Shown here one piece after another: positions 1 through 12,265 of a stretch of DNA of 64,000 bases. The DNA is from Littorina saxatilis (lineage: Eukaryota; Mollusca; Gastropoda; Littorinimorpha; Littorinidae), in contig NC_090246.1 of assembly GCF_037325665.1 (NCBI RefSeq), positions 92,814,780 through 92,878,779 on the forward strand, written 5' to 3'. Position numbers and translations under genes: made by a program. Under the pieces are notes generated by a model that saw only the letters and a list, made by a program, of their open reading frames with translations, had not been told where the DNA came from and ran no database searches. Every line of letters begins with the position of its first letter. Positions within the stretch are counted from its first letter, which is position 1.

Positions 1-740
1 CTTTGTCGGTAGGCTGACCTTGAAAGGGGAATGCCTGCTAGTGTCTCTTGCAGTTTTCAAGGGCGTTTGAACTGTCGGAGGATCTATACAGTCTCTGACT
101 ATACTACTTCTATAGATAAAGTCAACATAAACAAGATAAAACATAATTGCAGATTAGACCTAGAGTAATACAGTAAAACTAAGTTAAGTTTGTTATGCAC
201 CCCTAGCCAGGGAATTTGATTTCTTTTTATAGTTAGTGGATATAATTTTAAAAAATCCAAACTCATTTGCCTGCACAAGTTCAGATCTAGGTCGATTTTG
301 AGAGTTTGATGTACTGGCAAACCGCTAGGAATCGCTGTTCCTCGTGAAACCACTTGCCGTCCTTCCATGAGAATGTTGGCTGTCGAGAAGCTGTATTAGT
401 CCATTGTCTGCGTGAAGCAGATACGCTCTAGACGTATGCATGGGTATGCATATATAGTTGTTTGGCATCCCCGAAACCAGTCTGGCAGACCAGGGTGTGT
501 TGCGCTTGGATTAACTGCCAGATATGGAAATAGTGTTAAAGAAACACAGTATTACGGTGATCGAAAGTTCTAATATGTCTGCCCTTTCCGTAAGATAAAT
601 ATACTGATGTGGGATTTGTGTAAAGAACATTCTGAATTAAGCATGCTCCTTTAATTGCAGCACGTTCTATCCTGCATTTGAATTTCCTAAACGTTACATG
701 CAAGGACTATAATGTAAAATCTCATTGGCTTTTACAGGTA
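1..740. other. no feature recognised
   Basis: AT-rich non-coding DNA. Short open frames here have no recognisable protein character. Confidence 0.6.
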
Positions 741-904
741 CAGTCAAATCTGCCTTAGCGACAACCTTTCGATAACAACCACCTGCCAACAACAACCACC
801 CAAAAGATCCCAGACGAGTTTTGTTCCAAATAATTCACCTTTGCTTTGATAGCGACCACTTTTGGTCGGTCATTCTGGGTGGTCGTTATATACAGGTTCG
901 ACTG
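741..904. mobile_element. pogo/Tigger-type MITE, 164 bp
   Basis: The termini are CAGTCAAATCTG and CAGGTTCGACTG, inverted with few mismatches and flanked on both sides by TA. The CAGTCRAACCTG end and TA target duplication are typical of the pogo branch of Tc1/mariner. There is no coding capacity. Confidence 0.65.
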
Positions 905-1211
905 TATTACTAACCTGTTAGGTGTCTGGCTTTGATGTTTTTGAGATATATTGAATAGTGATACTAGTCGTGAAATAGTGAGCAATATATATCAGGCCTA
1001 TCTAAAAAAAAGTTTAGCTGAATATGGAAGCATTTAATTCAGGTTACAAACTCATGACTGCCCTTTTCTCAAACTCAAAAGCTAAAACTACCAAGAACAA
1101 AACATTTTGCAGTGCAACTACAAGCATCCGCAATCTTTTTTTCGTTGGAGCTATTGTCATAGTTATCCAAAAATACAATCGCAAGATTCTCTCTCTCTTC
1201 TCTCTCATTCT

Positions 1212-1214
<3 letters not shown>
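905..1214. other. no feature recognised
   Basis: Non-coding spacer between the MITE and a microsatellite. Confidence 0.5.
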
Positions 1215-1307
<93 letters not shown>

Positions 1308-1327
1308 CGCACACACACACACACACA
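1215..1327. repeat. (CT)n-(CA)n compound microsatellite
   Basis: An uninterrupted CT tract passes directly into a CA tract. Confidence 0.95.
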
Positions 1328-2280
1328 TCTAAGGTGTGTCGTCTCTCAGTCCAGACCAAAATACTTCACCTAAAGATCTATCAAAACAGGGAGAGAGAAT
1401 CTCGCTCACCAAAGAACGCTTCTTTTTGTGTTCAAGTCTGAACATCACTTTCATGTTGATAAATTCCTTCGGCTGACGTCTGTCTGTTGAACTGTGTCTG
1501 CCTGTTGTCTTTTTCGAGTCGGGACCCTTGTCTCCCCCACTTCCCATCCCCCGTTTCAACCCCCTCCCCCTGTCCCCGTCTTTCGTCAAGCTCTTCTTTG
1601 TGTGTGCAATCTGTGTTTTGTTTAAACACTGTCCTAGGCAGCTGGTCTTTGTTGTGTTGTGGCTTACATGAAACCTGCCTTGTCTCCAAGTCAACGCAGA
1701 GATGTCATGTTTGACATACCTTGCAGACGGCAAAGAATATGTTTATATCTAAATATATGTTGGGCTTAGTCTGTAACACACGTGAAAATGCATGAATGCA
1801 AATACCGAGCCCTTCTTGTGGTATTTCTGTTTGGGAATCCATGTTGACAGCTACAGCAATGTCAGACACTAAGAATAGTCTGCGCAGCTGTACCTGTACT
1901 GTACGACTCCTTCTAAGACGGGACTCGTCTAAATATGAGGACTTTAAACTCCTAGTGAACAAAACTATCGCATTGATTAAAAGATTGCTGCACTGAAGAG
2001 GCAGCTTCAATTAGTCCCAAATTCTTTTCTCCGGACAGGCATCCCTGTTATTGGGGGTTGGGTATGTGTCAAATCGTCGTAGGAATTTGCTACAGAACTA
2101 GCCGATTCTTGTTTTTGAGGAGCCAGCACAATATGCTCACGTGTGTTTGAAAGCTCTTGCAGCAAAATGTTAGCTATATATAGTACGTACTTTACGTTGG
2201 TTTCTACCCCTGTGAGTGTTCTTTCAGAGTTCCCTCATTCTAACATTTTCAATATGTGTGCCATTATTCAGCAATTATTG
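1328..2280. other. no gene recognised
   Basis: Several overlapping short open frames on both strands, none with family resemblance or splice signals. Confidence 0.5.
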
Positions 2281-2300
2281 ATGGATGGATGGATTGACTC

Positions 2301-2334
<34 letters not shown>

Positions 2335-2345
2335 GATTGATTGAT
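2281..2345. repeat. (GATG)n/(GATT)n microsatellite
   Basis: Tetranucleotide runs. Several snail retroposon tails end in (ATTG)n, so this may be an old tail. Confidence 0.8.
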
Positions 2346-2994
2346 TATAAATACTTGTTCAGGTCTAGGCACTGAGCATACACGTGTAACTTAAATTTGC
2401 ACTAAAACTTCATCGCTATAATGAAAAAAGTTCGTTTAAGAATGAAAGAAAATTAGTCCAAACGACAGAAACGACGAAAATGTACGCAGGGCAGCGTGAT
2501 ATCAAAGGAAGTGCATCGACCGTCACTGTCGGCTGCTTTTATTTCTCTTTGGTCATAATGGACCAGGTCAGTATAAGATGATGCTCCGCTCAGAGCACCG
2601 TTGCAGCAACGATTTGTCTTTTTGTCGCAGATGTGGATAAACAGTCAAAACATTTACATAACTATCCCACAGATGACTACACATGCCTTTAGTTTTGCCA
2701 GCCGAGCGAAACTGTATCCAGTTTGTCAGATCGCATCTCCCGCCAAAATGCAATCAACATTTCCCTTGATCACGTTCTGGTGCCAAAGGATGTGTGGGGT
2801 ATGCCAAAATGGAACTAAATATCATTTTTTTACAATTTTCTTGCGTAATCAAACACAATGTCTTTACGTAAACTACCCCAGACAGAAAGAATTCTGTCTT
2901 TGGTAGCGACTAGTAGACTTCCCTGTAAGCTTTTGACGTAATTAGTTCACGTGCGAAGCCTGATCCAGGCTAACGCTGTCCTATCCGGCCAGTA
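2346..2994. other. no gene recognised
   Basis: Non-coding; the two opposed open frames around 2570-2900 show no known domain. Confidence 0.5.
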
Positions 2995-3175
2995 CAATGA
3001 ATACAATGAGTTCGTATTTTTAGGGCAGTTTTCGACTCCTTGTAAGAAAGTCAATGAAACTTGGTATAATTTCAAATGGATAGATGCCCGAGGCATGACT
3101 GAAAGCCCCTAGGGCCTCCGTGCACCTGGAAGTGACAAGCACAGTAACTTTAAGTGTCTTTAACTGTACCTATTT
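2995..3175 (-). mobile_element. fragment of TTAA-flanked MITE (same family as 58877-59369)
   Basis: The minus strand matches the left part of the 58877 element, including AAGTCAATGAAACTTGGTA and the palindromic core AAGCCCCTAGGG with the following GTGCACCTGGA. Ends are incomplete and more diverged than the 58877 copy. Confidence 0.65.
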
Positions 3176-4429
3176 TTTTTAAATGTTATTCCTTCCTTTG
3201 CCAGTTTTAAGTCGTGTTACCTTGACCGTCGCTCAACATTCCCAAAGAGCCAAAGAATAAGAATGCTTAATCCTTTGAGCATGTGGTTTAACTTTTGAGC
3301 ATGATTTCAAAGAGAATTTGTCAGAAAGAAAGTGTTGTGATCGTGTTGCAATCTGCAACACACGCAAAACACCAGACGGCAGTCTCAGAGTTACTGAATT
3401 CTCCTTTAAAAACTTTGTTCATGATCGCTCTGTTGTGTTTGTTCGTGCCACTCTGAGGGAATCTTGAGACGCTGCTTTAAATGTCAGTTAATATATTTTG
3501 CTCATTTGACTTCTTGTTACAAATAATAAAACTGGTGTCTACAATTCCGTTTGTAACTGGTGATCTGTCAACTTGATGCGTATTAGGTCAAGACGCATTT
3601 CAACTACAGACGTGACCTTCCCCGAGACCGTTGCCATTGAACTGCTCCATGATTTATCATCCCTTTTTCATTCAATCTGGGAATCATTAAGGACTCCGTC
3701 TTCGAGAAAAGAGATGAATCGATCTTATCTACACACTACGCCGTAGGGCATCCTCTTCAAGTCCAAAGAGCTACTGAACTTCCAGAGAGACATTCAATGC
3801 AGCATCTCCTCCTTCGAGAGGGATGTCTATCGCACCTACGGTTCTACACACCAGGTCGGATAGGCACAGAAGCTGACCTAGATATCCACGCCAAAGCACC
3901 TTGACTTTGACCTCCGCGTAAATCTCGCTATGACGTAGTCAAAGCGTCTCCCCCGCGTCATCGATCATCAGAATAAGAAGTGTCTGCTTTAAAGGATAAC
4001 GAGGAATGCTGGAGCACATACATACAGACTGACGTCACAAGCACATACGTGGATTCAAACAAGACTGTACTGTAGACATATAGACATACAGGCCGCCTCA
4101 AACAGGAGTGTAGACATTCAGACATACAGGCTGATTCTTGTGTGTTCAAAGCAGGCTTTGCGCATGGGGACCCGCGTGTTGTTGATGTTTTGGTTGGTTC
4201 AAGCCCAAAACTGAATCTTCTATCGCTTTAATAGGGTTTGTTTTGAAAAAGAACTGTTGCGTCATATTCTATTTGCCTATGCGTATGTATACAGGCAGCG
4301 TTTCTTTAAGTCGAGTAGCCTGATACTTTGTCAGTCTCAAGTAGGGTCTATATCTATACATGCAGAGTATTTACTAGTATTGAGAATTATCTCCCATAGG
4401 TGGTTCTTAAAATATTTTCAAATTCTAAG
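3176..4429. other. no gene recognised
   Basis: Unique-looking non-coding DNA. A perfect CRE palindrome TGACGTCA lies at 4030-4037. A T-run sits at 3173-3180. Confidence 0.5.
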
Positions 4430-4620
4430 TTATGCAAATGGAGTGGAAACCAGTCAACTATCATGGCTGCAGTCTGAAACACTTCCAAACCAATACTGAC
4501 ATTATAGATGGCTATCTTGCCTACAGTGTACAGAATTAACAATTGACAGTCTTCAATTTGAAACTTCGAGGTTGCCATCGTGGATTGTAATTCAGTCGAG
4601 ATGGGTTTAGAATGAAACAG
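4430..4620. repeat. diverged copy of the foldback repeat at 5722-6003
   Basis: TTGAAACTTCGAGGTTGCCA and the following TCGTGGATT match the module repeated at 5722-6003. The TGTACAGAATTAAC area is unmatched. Confidence 0.4.
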
Positions 4621-5064
4621 ATTCGGTGATTGGTCAGATTATCGGTGTTCAATCCTCGATGAAAACCGGAAATCTACTCATTACACACTAGTCACGTGCT
4701 GGGGAGGCGCATTGATACACGTTCAACCAGCTATAACTATTAGCCATGAGGCTCATACATTATCATTGCAAGTAGTGAAGACAGACTGTCCGCAAAATAT
4801 CGAGATGACGTCCATTGCACGACGAAATTTGATGTATGAATTCTTCCGGGCTACGTAATTCCATTCGCTTTTTAGAGGGAAAGAAAACGGTTGTGCGTTT
4901 GCTGTCCAGCGATCACGCAAACATAGAGAAAAACTGTATGTGACAGAAAAATGCAAGAGCAGAGAAACATATTTCTTGGGACATGTGTGAACAAAACAGA
5001 ACCATTTTGGTCTGTTTGCATTCGCATGAAATAAGAAAAAAGATCATCGACAGATTAAATTATA

Positions 5065-5220
5065 ATAACTCATAACTCATAACTCATAACTCATAACATT
5101 TTATTGATCCAACAAAGGAAATTAAATTGGTCATCAGCACATATAGGTCATTAATTAATAATTATAAAAGAATAAGAGAAGAAAATTCATAAAACCCATG
5201 ATAACAAAAAAATATCTAAA
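5065..5220 (-). mobile_element. LINE 3' end with (TTATGAG)n tail
   Basis: On the minus strand, TGTTGGATCAATAAAATG is followed by four tandem TTATGAG-type heptamers, as in the 3' tails of RTE-like LINEs. No reverse transcriptase remains. Confidence 0.55.
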
Positions 5221-5282
5221 GTAATATATGTACAACTACAATACCCTTTTTACTTGCACACTTGACACACCGACACACCAAC

Positions 5283-5392
5283 ACACATGCATACATACCT
5301 ACATGCATACCTACATACATACCTACATATATACATACATACATACATACATACATACATACATACATACATACATACATACATACATACAT
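5283..5392. repeat. (CATA)n microsatellite
   Basis: A tetranucleotide run with a few interruptions at its left side. Confidence 0.95.
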
Positions 5393-5721
5393 TCCATGTT
5401 AAAGTGCAGCCAAGAATATCACAATAACCATATCACTGTTTGGACTAACAGACAAGTCCCCATGCAAATGATGATAACAACAATCCATAATTAACGCTAT
5501 TGCACTACCAAAAGAAGAGACCAACCAAACACATAAAACCAATCACAGTAATCATCATCAGTTATCACAGGTATCACAGTAGATTAGCCATCAGGTAGTT
5601 AGACTCAATTGGGCAAATATAGTGTCAACACCATCACAACAGTGCTAAAGCTCATTATCACAGCACTAGTTATGATCAAAGGTCAAACAGTCATCAAATC
5701 ATATTAAATCTATCACTAACG
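5393..5721. other. no gene recognised
   Basis: A-rich spacer with scattered ATCAC/TCACAG trimer-like motifs. Confidence 0.5.
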
Positions 5722-6003
5722 TTGATAAGCTTCCATTTGAAACTTCAGGGTTGTCATGGATTCACGGCCTACCAAAGCCTTATTGAAGCCTTCCGTCAAT
5801 TCTCTCCGTCGGGCTTCAATGAGGCTTTGGTCGGGCGTCAATCCATGATGACAAGCCCAAAGTTTCAAATGGAAGCCTATTCACGTGTAATTGACGCCCG
5901 ACAAAAGCTTCGCTCCATCGGGCGTCAGTCCACGATGACAATCTCGAAGTTTCAAATAGAAGCCTATCAATTTGTGATTGACGCCCGACCAAATACGATA
6001 AAA
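5722..6003. repeat. foldback cluster of three ~45-bp modules
   Basis: The module CTTCCATTTGAAACTT with GTTGTCATGGATT occurs once forward (about 5729) and twice inverted (about 5838 and 5921). The modules are separated by GACGCCCGAC motifs in both orientations. This looks like a degenerate foldback element; family unknown. Confidence 0.5.
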
Positions 6004-6049
6004 TCGTGACTGGCATTGTCCGCAGATCTGGAGCTGATTTATTTATTTA

Positions 6050-8749
6050 CTAGCAGTTAAGCCCGGCTTCGCCCGGGAGTAAGCGGAGCCCTGTTGCAAT
6101 TTAAGACGCTCGCTATCCCATTATGATTAGCTTTACCTCCTTTGTTTGGATACAAAAAAAGAGTTATCTCCCTTACCTTCTAGAAATTTCCGGAACTGTC
6201 CAGTTAATTTTTCATTCTTCATTTCTTCCCCTCATAGGAGCAATAGCGAGTCTCTAATATTACTGGCATGATGTGCTTGCTACAGGTGAACAGTAGGCAC
6301 TGAACTGGTCTTGCACTATATAGGCTGTATTCAATAAATGGGAGGTCTATAATCTGAGAAAGGAAACAATGAATGAAGAAAATCTGCGGCACCTAGGGAG
6401 TGTACGTGCACACTATCTTGTTCCTGCCTCTTGCCATCTCAGAGGTATGGCGACCACAGACAGACAGACACACACACACACACACACAGACAGACAGACA
6501 GACACTCTCTTTCTCTTCGCCCGGGAGTAAGCGGAGCCCTGTTGCAATTTAAGACGCTCGCTATCCCATTATGATTAGCTTTACCTCCTTTGTTTGGATA
6601 CAAAAAAAGAGTTATCTCCCTTACCTTCTAGAAATTTCCGGAACTGTCCAGTTAATTTTTCATTCTTCATTTCTTCGCCTCATAGGAGCAATAGCGAGTC
6701 TCTAATATCACTGGCATGATGTGCTTGCTACAGGTGAACAGTAGGCACTGAACTGGTCTTGCACCATATAGGCTGTATTCAATAAATGGGAGGTCCATAA
6801 TCTGAGAAAGGAAACAATGAATCAAGAAACTAAAACCCAGGTGCACATCTGCGGCACCTAGGGAGTGTACGTGCACACTATCTTGTTCCTGCCTCTTGCC
6901 ATCTCAGAGGTATGGCGACCACAGACAAAAAAGAGTTATCTCCCTTACCTTCTAGAAATGTCCGGAACTGTCCAGTTAATTTTTCATTCTTCATTTCTTC
7001 CCCTCATAGGAGCAATTATAGCGAGTCTCTAATATCACTGGCATGATGTGCTTGCTACAGGTGAACAGTAGGCACTGAACTGGTCTTGCACCATATAGGC
7101 TGTATTCAATAAATGGGAGGTCCATAATCTGAGAAAGGAAACAATGAATCAAGAAACTAAAACCCAGGTGCACATCTGCGGCACCTAGGGAGTGTACGTG
7201 CACACTATCTTGTTCCTGCCTCTTGCCATCTCAGAGGTATGGCGACCACAGACAAAAAAGAGTTATCTCCCTTACCTTCTAGAAATTTCCGGAACTGTCC
7301 AGTTAATTTTTCATTCTTCATTTCTTCCCCTCATAGGAGCAATTATAGCGAGTCTCTAATATCACTGGCATGATGTGATTGCTACAGGTGAACAGTAGGC
7401 ACTGAACTGGTCTTGCACCATATAGGCTGTATTCAATAAATGGGAGGTCCATAATCTGAGAAAGGAAACAATGAATCAAGAAACTAAAACCCAGGTGCAC
7501 ATCTGCGGCACCTAGGGAGTGTACGTGCACACTATCTTGTTCCTGCCTCTTGCCATCTCAGAGGTATGGCGACCACAGACAAAAAAGAGTTATCTCCCTT
7601 ACCTTCTAGAAATTTCCGGAACTGTCCAGTTAATTTTTCATTCTTCATTTCTTCCCCTCATAGGAGCAATTATAGCGAGTCTCTAATATCACTGGCATGA
7701 TGTGATTGCTACAGGTGAACAGTAGGCACTGAACTGGTCTTGCACCATATAGGCTGTATTCAATAAATGGGAGGTCCATAATCTGAGAAAGGAAACAATG
7801 AATCAAGAAACTAAAACCCAGGTGCACATCTGCGGCACCTAGGGAGTGTACGTGCACACTATCTTGTTCCTGCCTCTTGCCATCTCAGAGGTATGGCGAC
7901 CACAGACAAAAAAGAGTTATCTCCCTTACCTTCTAGAAATTTCCGGAACTGTCCAGTTAATTTTTCATTCTTCATTTCTTCCCCTCATAGGAGCAATAGC
8001 AAGTCTCTAATATCACTGGCATGATGTGCTTGCTACAGGTGAACAGTTATCTCCCTTACCTTCTAGAAATTTCCGGAACTGTCCAGTTAATTTTTCATTC
8101 TTCATTTCTTCCCCTCATAGGAGCAATAGCAAGTCTCTAATATCACTGGCATGATGTGCTTGCTACAGGTGAACAGTAGGCACTGAACTAGTCTTGCACC
8201 ATATAGGCTGTATTCAATAAATGGGAGGTCCATAATCTGAGAAAGGAAACAATGAATCAAGAAACTAAAACCCAGGTGCACATCTGCGGCACCTAGGGAG
8301 TGTACGTGCACACTATCTTGTTCCTGCCTCTTGCCATCTCAGAGGTATGGCGATCACAGACAAAAAAGAGTTATCTCCCTTACCTTCTAGAAATTTCCGG
8401 AACTGTCCAGTTAATTTTTCATTCTTCATTTCTTCCCCTCATAGGAGCAATAGCAAGTCTCTAATATCACTGGCATGATGTGCTTGCTACAGGTGAACAG
8501 TAGGCACTGAACTGGTCTTGCACCATATAGGCTGTATTCAATAAATGGGAGGTCCATAATCTGAGAAAGGAAACAATGAATCAAGAAACTAAAACCCAGG
8601 TGCACATCTGCGGCACCTAGGGAGTGTACGTGCACACTATCTTGTTCCTGCCTCTTGCCATCTCAGAGGTATGGCGACCACAGACAGACAGACACACAGA
8701 CAGACACTCTCTTTTATTATATGTATAGATAGATAGATAGATAGATAGA
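6050..8749 (-). mobile_element. non-autonomous Helitron, 2.7 kb, with internal tandem amplification
   Basis: Minus-strand 5' end TCTATCTATC after a host A (8749). The 3' end has a strong hairpin (CCCGGGCGAAGCCGGG) followed by CTTAACTG and CTAG, with a host T (6049-6050). There is no target duplication, as expected for Helitrons. The body is about seven units of a ~326-bp repeat. There is no Rep/helicase. Confidence 0.75.
6150..8690. repeat. ~326-bp tandem repeat inside the Helitron
   Basis: Equivalent points recur at 6667, 6991, 7318, 7645, 8102 and 8426, giving spacings of 324, 327, 327, 457 and 324. The 457 step is one unit plus a ~130-bp partial unit (about 7918-8047). Units differ by a 3-base indel (CAATTATAGC against CAATAGC) and a few substitutions. 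A 69-70 codon open frame in each is a by-product. Confidence 0.9.
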
Positions 8750-8752
8750 TTT

Positions 8753-8893
8753 ATGTATTGTCTTTTACAACAATCTTTGCTAACAGACTTGATTTACAGC
8801 GTCTCGGAGTTATATCAATGAATGTCGGCAAGTATAGATCATTCACAATCTTTTCAAGTTCCGGGACTTTTTCTCCTTCTTCTTCGTTCATGG
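8753..8893 (-). other. 46-codon open frame of unknown status
   Basis: From an ATG at 8893 in the SINE tail, the minus strand reads on without a stop, through EKVPELEKIVNDLYLP and TFIDITPRRCKSSLLAK, to a TAA next to the Helitron end. The start lies in SINE sequence, so a gene is unlikely; a captured exon fragment is possible. Confidence 0.15.
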
Positions 8894-9150
8894 GCTGAAA
8901 CTCCCACGTTTACTCTTGTTTTTGCACGAGTGGATGTTTACGTGTATGACCGTTTTTACCCCGCTATTCAGGCAACAGACGGCGATTTCGGGTGAACCAT
9001 ACTGGGTATTTTCGTGTTTCTATAACCCACCGAACTCTGACATGGGTTACAGGATCTTTTCAGGGCGCACTTGGTCTTGTGCTTGCGTGTACACACGAAG
9101 GGGGGTAAGGCACTAGCAGGTCTGCACATAAGTTGACCTGGGAGATTGGA
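8873..9150 (-). mobile_element. tRNA-type SINE, 5'-truncated
   Basis: Closely matches the SINE at 56164-56549 along its body (TCTATAACCCACCGAACTCT and CTTGGTCTTGTGCTTGC on the plus strand) and ends in the same GAA-rich tail. The tRNA-derived head is missing. Confidence 0.75.
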
Positions 9151-9934
9151 AACAATTAAAGTACCGATAGTAGCCTAAATGTGAATAGTTTTAAATAGTA
9201 GGCTGAGAACAAGACAGAGAATAAGATGGACACTGAGTAGGTCTTGCTTGAGGGTAAGTGTATCTAATTCCAACCGATCAAGATTACTGTTTCATTTTTA
9301 GGTCTCTATACCCAACCCCCTTGCAAAACCAACAACAACAATGAACGACAATCCTCCCAGTCGCGCAAAACATCCTCAGCGTGAGAGAAAAACTAAGTGG
9401 TATTAACAGACTCAAACAGTTACAACTCTTGTTTACCCGTCAACAAATTCAATATTTAACAGCAGTGGGCGAAAAGGCGGCTGACCTCTCAAAGATTCGT
9501 GTGAAAAAATGCGGTTCAGGTTGCTCAGAAAACACCTCCTCCGCTTCGTCCGGTAGTAATCAAATGTGTTCACATTTCAGGGGACTTGACTCTCGTTAGT
9601 AACGCCAGCCATGTTAGAGTTGTCTTTCGTACTACATTGGAGCAGACGACAACCTTTCGTTTGCTATTTGTATAGTTGTTGATCTGGCTGCATTGTTCGA
9701 TGTGTACGATTTTTCGTTTTCTAAGATAACTGATTAATTTTTTGTCTTTCGTTCATCTTTATTTTCTTTTTGTACTTATATTATTGAATTAAAGCAAAAA
9801 TGTATCACAAAAGCTACCCAATAACTTGCGGTCTATGAAAAACTTACCTTTCAACTTGCCATGCAAGATGTAGTCTGTGTATCTAGCATGATAGCAGATT
9901 TTTACTGCCGTCATTGGCGCAGCATCACACTCAC
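9151..9934. other. no gene recognised
   Basis: Non-coding; T-rich around 9650-9780. Confidence 0.5.
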
Positions 9935-9994
<60 letters not shown>

Positions 9995-9995
9995 G

Positions 9996-10070
<75 letters not shown>
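9935..10070. repeat. (CT)n-(CA)n compound microsatellite
   Basis: A CT tract interrupted once by CCAG, then a long CA tract. Confidence 0.95.
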
Positions 10071-10072
<2 letters not shown>

Positions 10073-10145
10073 AGCTTGTATCCAATCGCCGGTCGATCAT
10101 TATTTACTCCTTATTCCATTTATTTACTCCTTATTCCATACAGTC
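10071..10145. repeat. short dispersed repeat, intact counterpart of the MULE target at 24210
   Basis: GGAGCTTGTATCCAATCGCC then GGTCGATCATTATTTACTCC matches the two sequences flanking the MULE (24213-24247 and 25724-25740), here without the insertion. Confidence 0.6.
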
Positions 10146-10460
10146 TCCTTACTTACTTACTTACTGCCTTTCACGCCTGGTGGCGTGTAGGGCAGCGACA
10201 AAGGAAACGTCCACATCAGTGTTGTTTTCCTTTGTCGCTGTTTCTGTAACTCACTCGGTTTTACCAGTTAGAGTTGTTGGCCCTAAGCTGAACCCCCAAC
10301 CTGGAGGACCAGGGTACACATTTTAGTCTGGCCTCTACCTCACGCGGATCTGTTCGGCATGGTTGGACCTACCAGGGACACGAGGTCCCCGCCGACATAG
10401 CTCCGGAGGTTGTCAAGGCACACAAGCCCCCACACCACGATCAAGGTAAGTGCACCAGGT
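10146..10460 (-). mobile_element. retroposon 3' end with (GTAA)n tail
   Basis: The minus strand ends GCGTGAAAGGCAGTAAGTAA, with a GTAA tail at 10148-10164 on the plus strand. It contains the pair AACGTCCACATCAGTGTTG with flanking GACAAAGGAAA arms in both orientations. Typical of snail LINE/SINE 3' regions; no ORF. Confidence 0.5.
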
Positions 10461-10524
10461 GGGGGAGTAGTAAGGGTAATCATGCAGCAGTAAATAATAA
10501 GCATGCAGGAGTAACAAGCTCCTG

Positions 10525-10526
10525 TG

Positions 10527-10571
<45 letters not shown>

Positions 10572-10577
10572 GCACAC

Positions 10578-10616
<39 letters not shown>
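10525..10616. repeat. (CA)n microsatellite
   Basis: CA tract with CACG interruptions. Confidence 0.95.
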
Positions 10617-10617
<1 letters not shown>

Positions 10618-11636
10618 TATCCTCTATCAAAAACAAGGGAGGGGGCAGACTGAAAGGGTTTGGGATCGGTGGGAGAAAGGGAAGTAATAATACACACGCA
10701 GAGAGAGAATGACAGAGACAGAGACAGAGCAATTTTGGGTAACTTTCGACGTCAGAATAGACAAACAATTTTTATTTTCATTCCCATAAAATAACCTCCG
10801 ACACCACCGCAACACATACACACCCACGGATACTCCTTCACAAATATCACCTCACCCGCCCACAACTTTATCCAGCAGAGTTCACTTCGTGTATTTCATC
10901 GAGCATGTGTTGTGTAAAGATCATCGTGACGTCAGCCGACGCAAGCCAAGCGTCGTTTCGACTCGGGAATCTCCGGGAAATCGACTGTGTATACCGGTAG
11001 GCGAGAAATCAAGCTTGCCCAAACGACATTCTTCGCTGCTGGGTCCACAGACGGCTTTTAGATCTAATGTCGATCTACTTAGGGCCAGGAACGCTTGTCT
11101 TGACGTCACTGAAAGTGAAATGGTTCATTCGGTGCATGTAATCGAGATGTGCTGCAAGGACAATGACGCTGGCTGGGCGGGGTGAAGAGGGTGGGATGTA
11201 GGAGGGGAGGGTGGGGGGAGAGAGAGAGAGAGGGTAGGACGGGTAGCTTCCTGCCTTCAAATTAAAACTATAGTGTTGTTTTAGAGGTCATAAAAAGAGC
11301 CAGCCTAACCCTTCCATACCCCCTTCTTCCATCTACCCCCCCCCCCTCCATCCCCCGTACCCCCCCCCCCCTTAATCCCAAACTGAGTGACACGTGCATC
11401 TCTCCGGGAATCCCCCCGGACAAGATTTTTTTAACTTTTTAAAGGAGATCAAGATTTGTAACACGATTTGAAGAAACAAATGTGACAGTTATGAAGTTTT
11501 TACAGTAATAGACCTGATTGTAAATAGTTTTTAGCAATGGAGCTGGCCGTGTGAACTGAAAAAAGTAACACGCTTGCATCGGTCTTGAATAACAATAATT
11601 ATCAACTGAAGATATGATAAAACAAATAATAAGCAA

Positions 11637-11640
<4 letters not shown>
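10617..11640. other. no gene recognised
   Basis: Contains C-runs at 11333-11372 and a CRE palindrome TGACGTCA at 10927-10934. A 98-codon open frame at 10889-11185 has no recognisable domain. Confidence 0.5.

Positions 11641-11721
<81 letters not shown>
11641..11721. repeat. (CT)n microsatellite
   Basis: Pure CT tract. Confidence 0.97.
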
Positions 11722-11724
<3 letters not shown>

Positions 11725-12016
11725 CTCTGTCTCTGTCTATTGAAGTGTGTTTCTTGTAATTGCCTAAACACACCTTTTCTTCTTGTGCAAATTGAAAATT
11801 AAAACAACTGCGTCATTGCTGTGAAAAACAAAGACTGTGTAGAGCTTAATCAATGTCAAATTAAACAATGCTCTATCTCTCGCGCCAGATCGACTGTGCT
11901 CACGAAAGAGTGCGAACTGACACCTGTAGAAACGTCACACATTCACACCTGTCCACAGTGAAGAGGAAATGTCCCTGAACCTCATTGACACGTCAGAGGA
12001 AGTATGACGTAACTTA

Positions 12017-12024
12017 TGACGTCA
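12017..12024. promoter_or_regulatory. CRE-type palindrome cluster
   Basis: TGACGTCA sits among four further TGACG/CGTCA half sites within 45 bases (about 11988-12032). This matches the CREB/ATF consensus; no nearby gene start is visible. Confidence 0.35.
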
Positions 12025-12052
12025 TGACGACGAGTGTTGTTTCCTGATTGCT

Positions 12053-12167
12053 CTTTTTACATTTAGTCAAGTTTTGACTAAATGTTTTAACATAGAGGGC
12101 ATCCTGGAACGCCGAAGAAGAAGAAGAAGAAGAAGAACATAGAGGGGGAATCGAGACGAGGGTCGTG

Positions 12168-12265
<98 letters not shown>

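Noticed and set aside
6667-8635. Repeated 69-70 codon frame beginning MHVHSLGAADVHLG
   Set aside because: One frame per tandem unit of a non-autonomous Helitron. Differences between units do not spare third positions in any visible way, and there is no known domain.
8753-8893. 46-codon protein-like frame
   Set aside because: Start codon lies in the SINE tail and the stop abuts a Helitron end; not enough to call a gene, kept only as a low-confidence note.
11333-11372. C-runs as a regulatory or i-motif site
   Set aside because: Simple sequence with no associated gene start.
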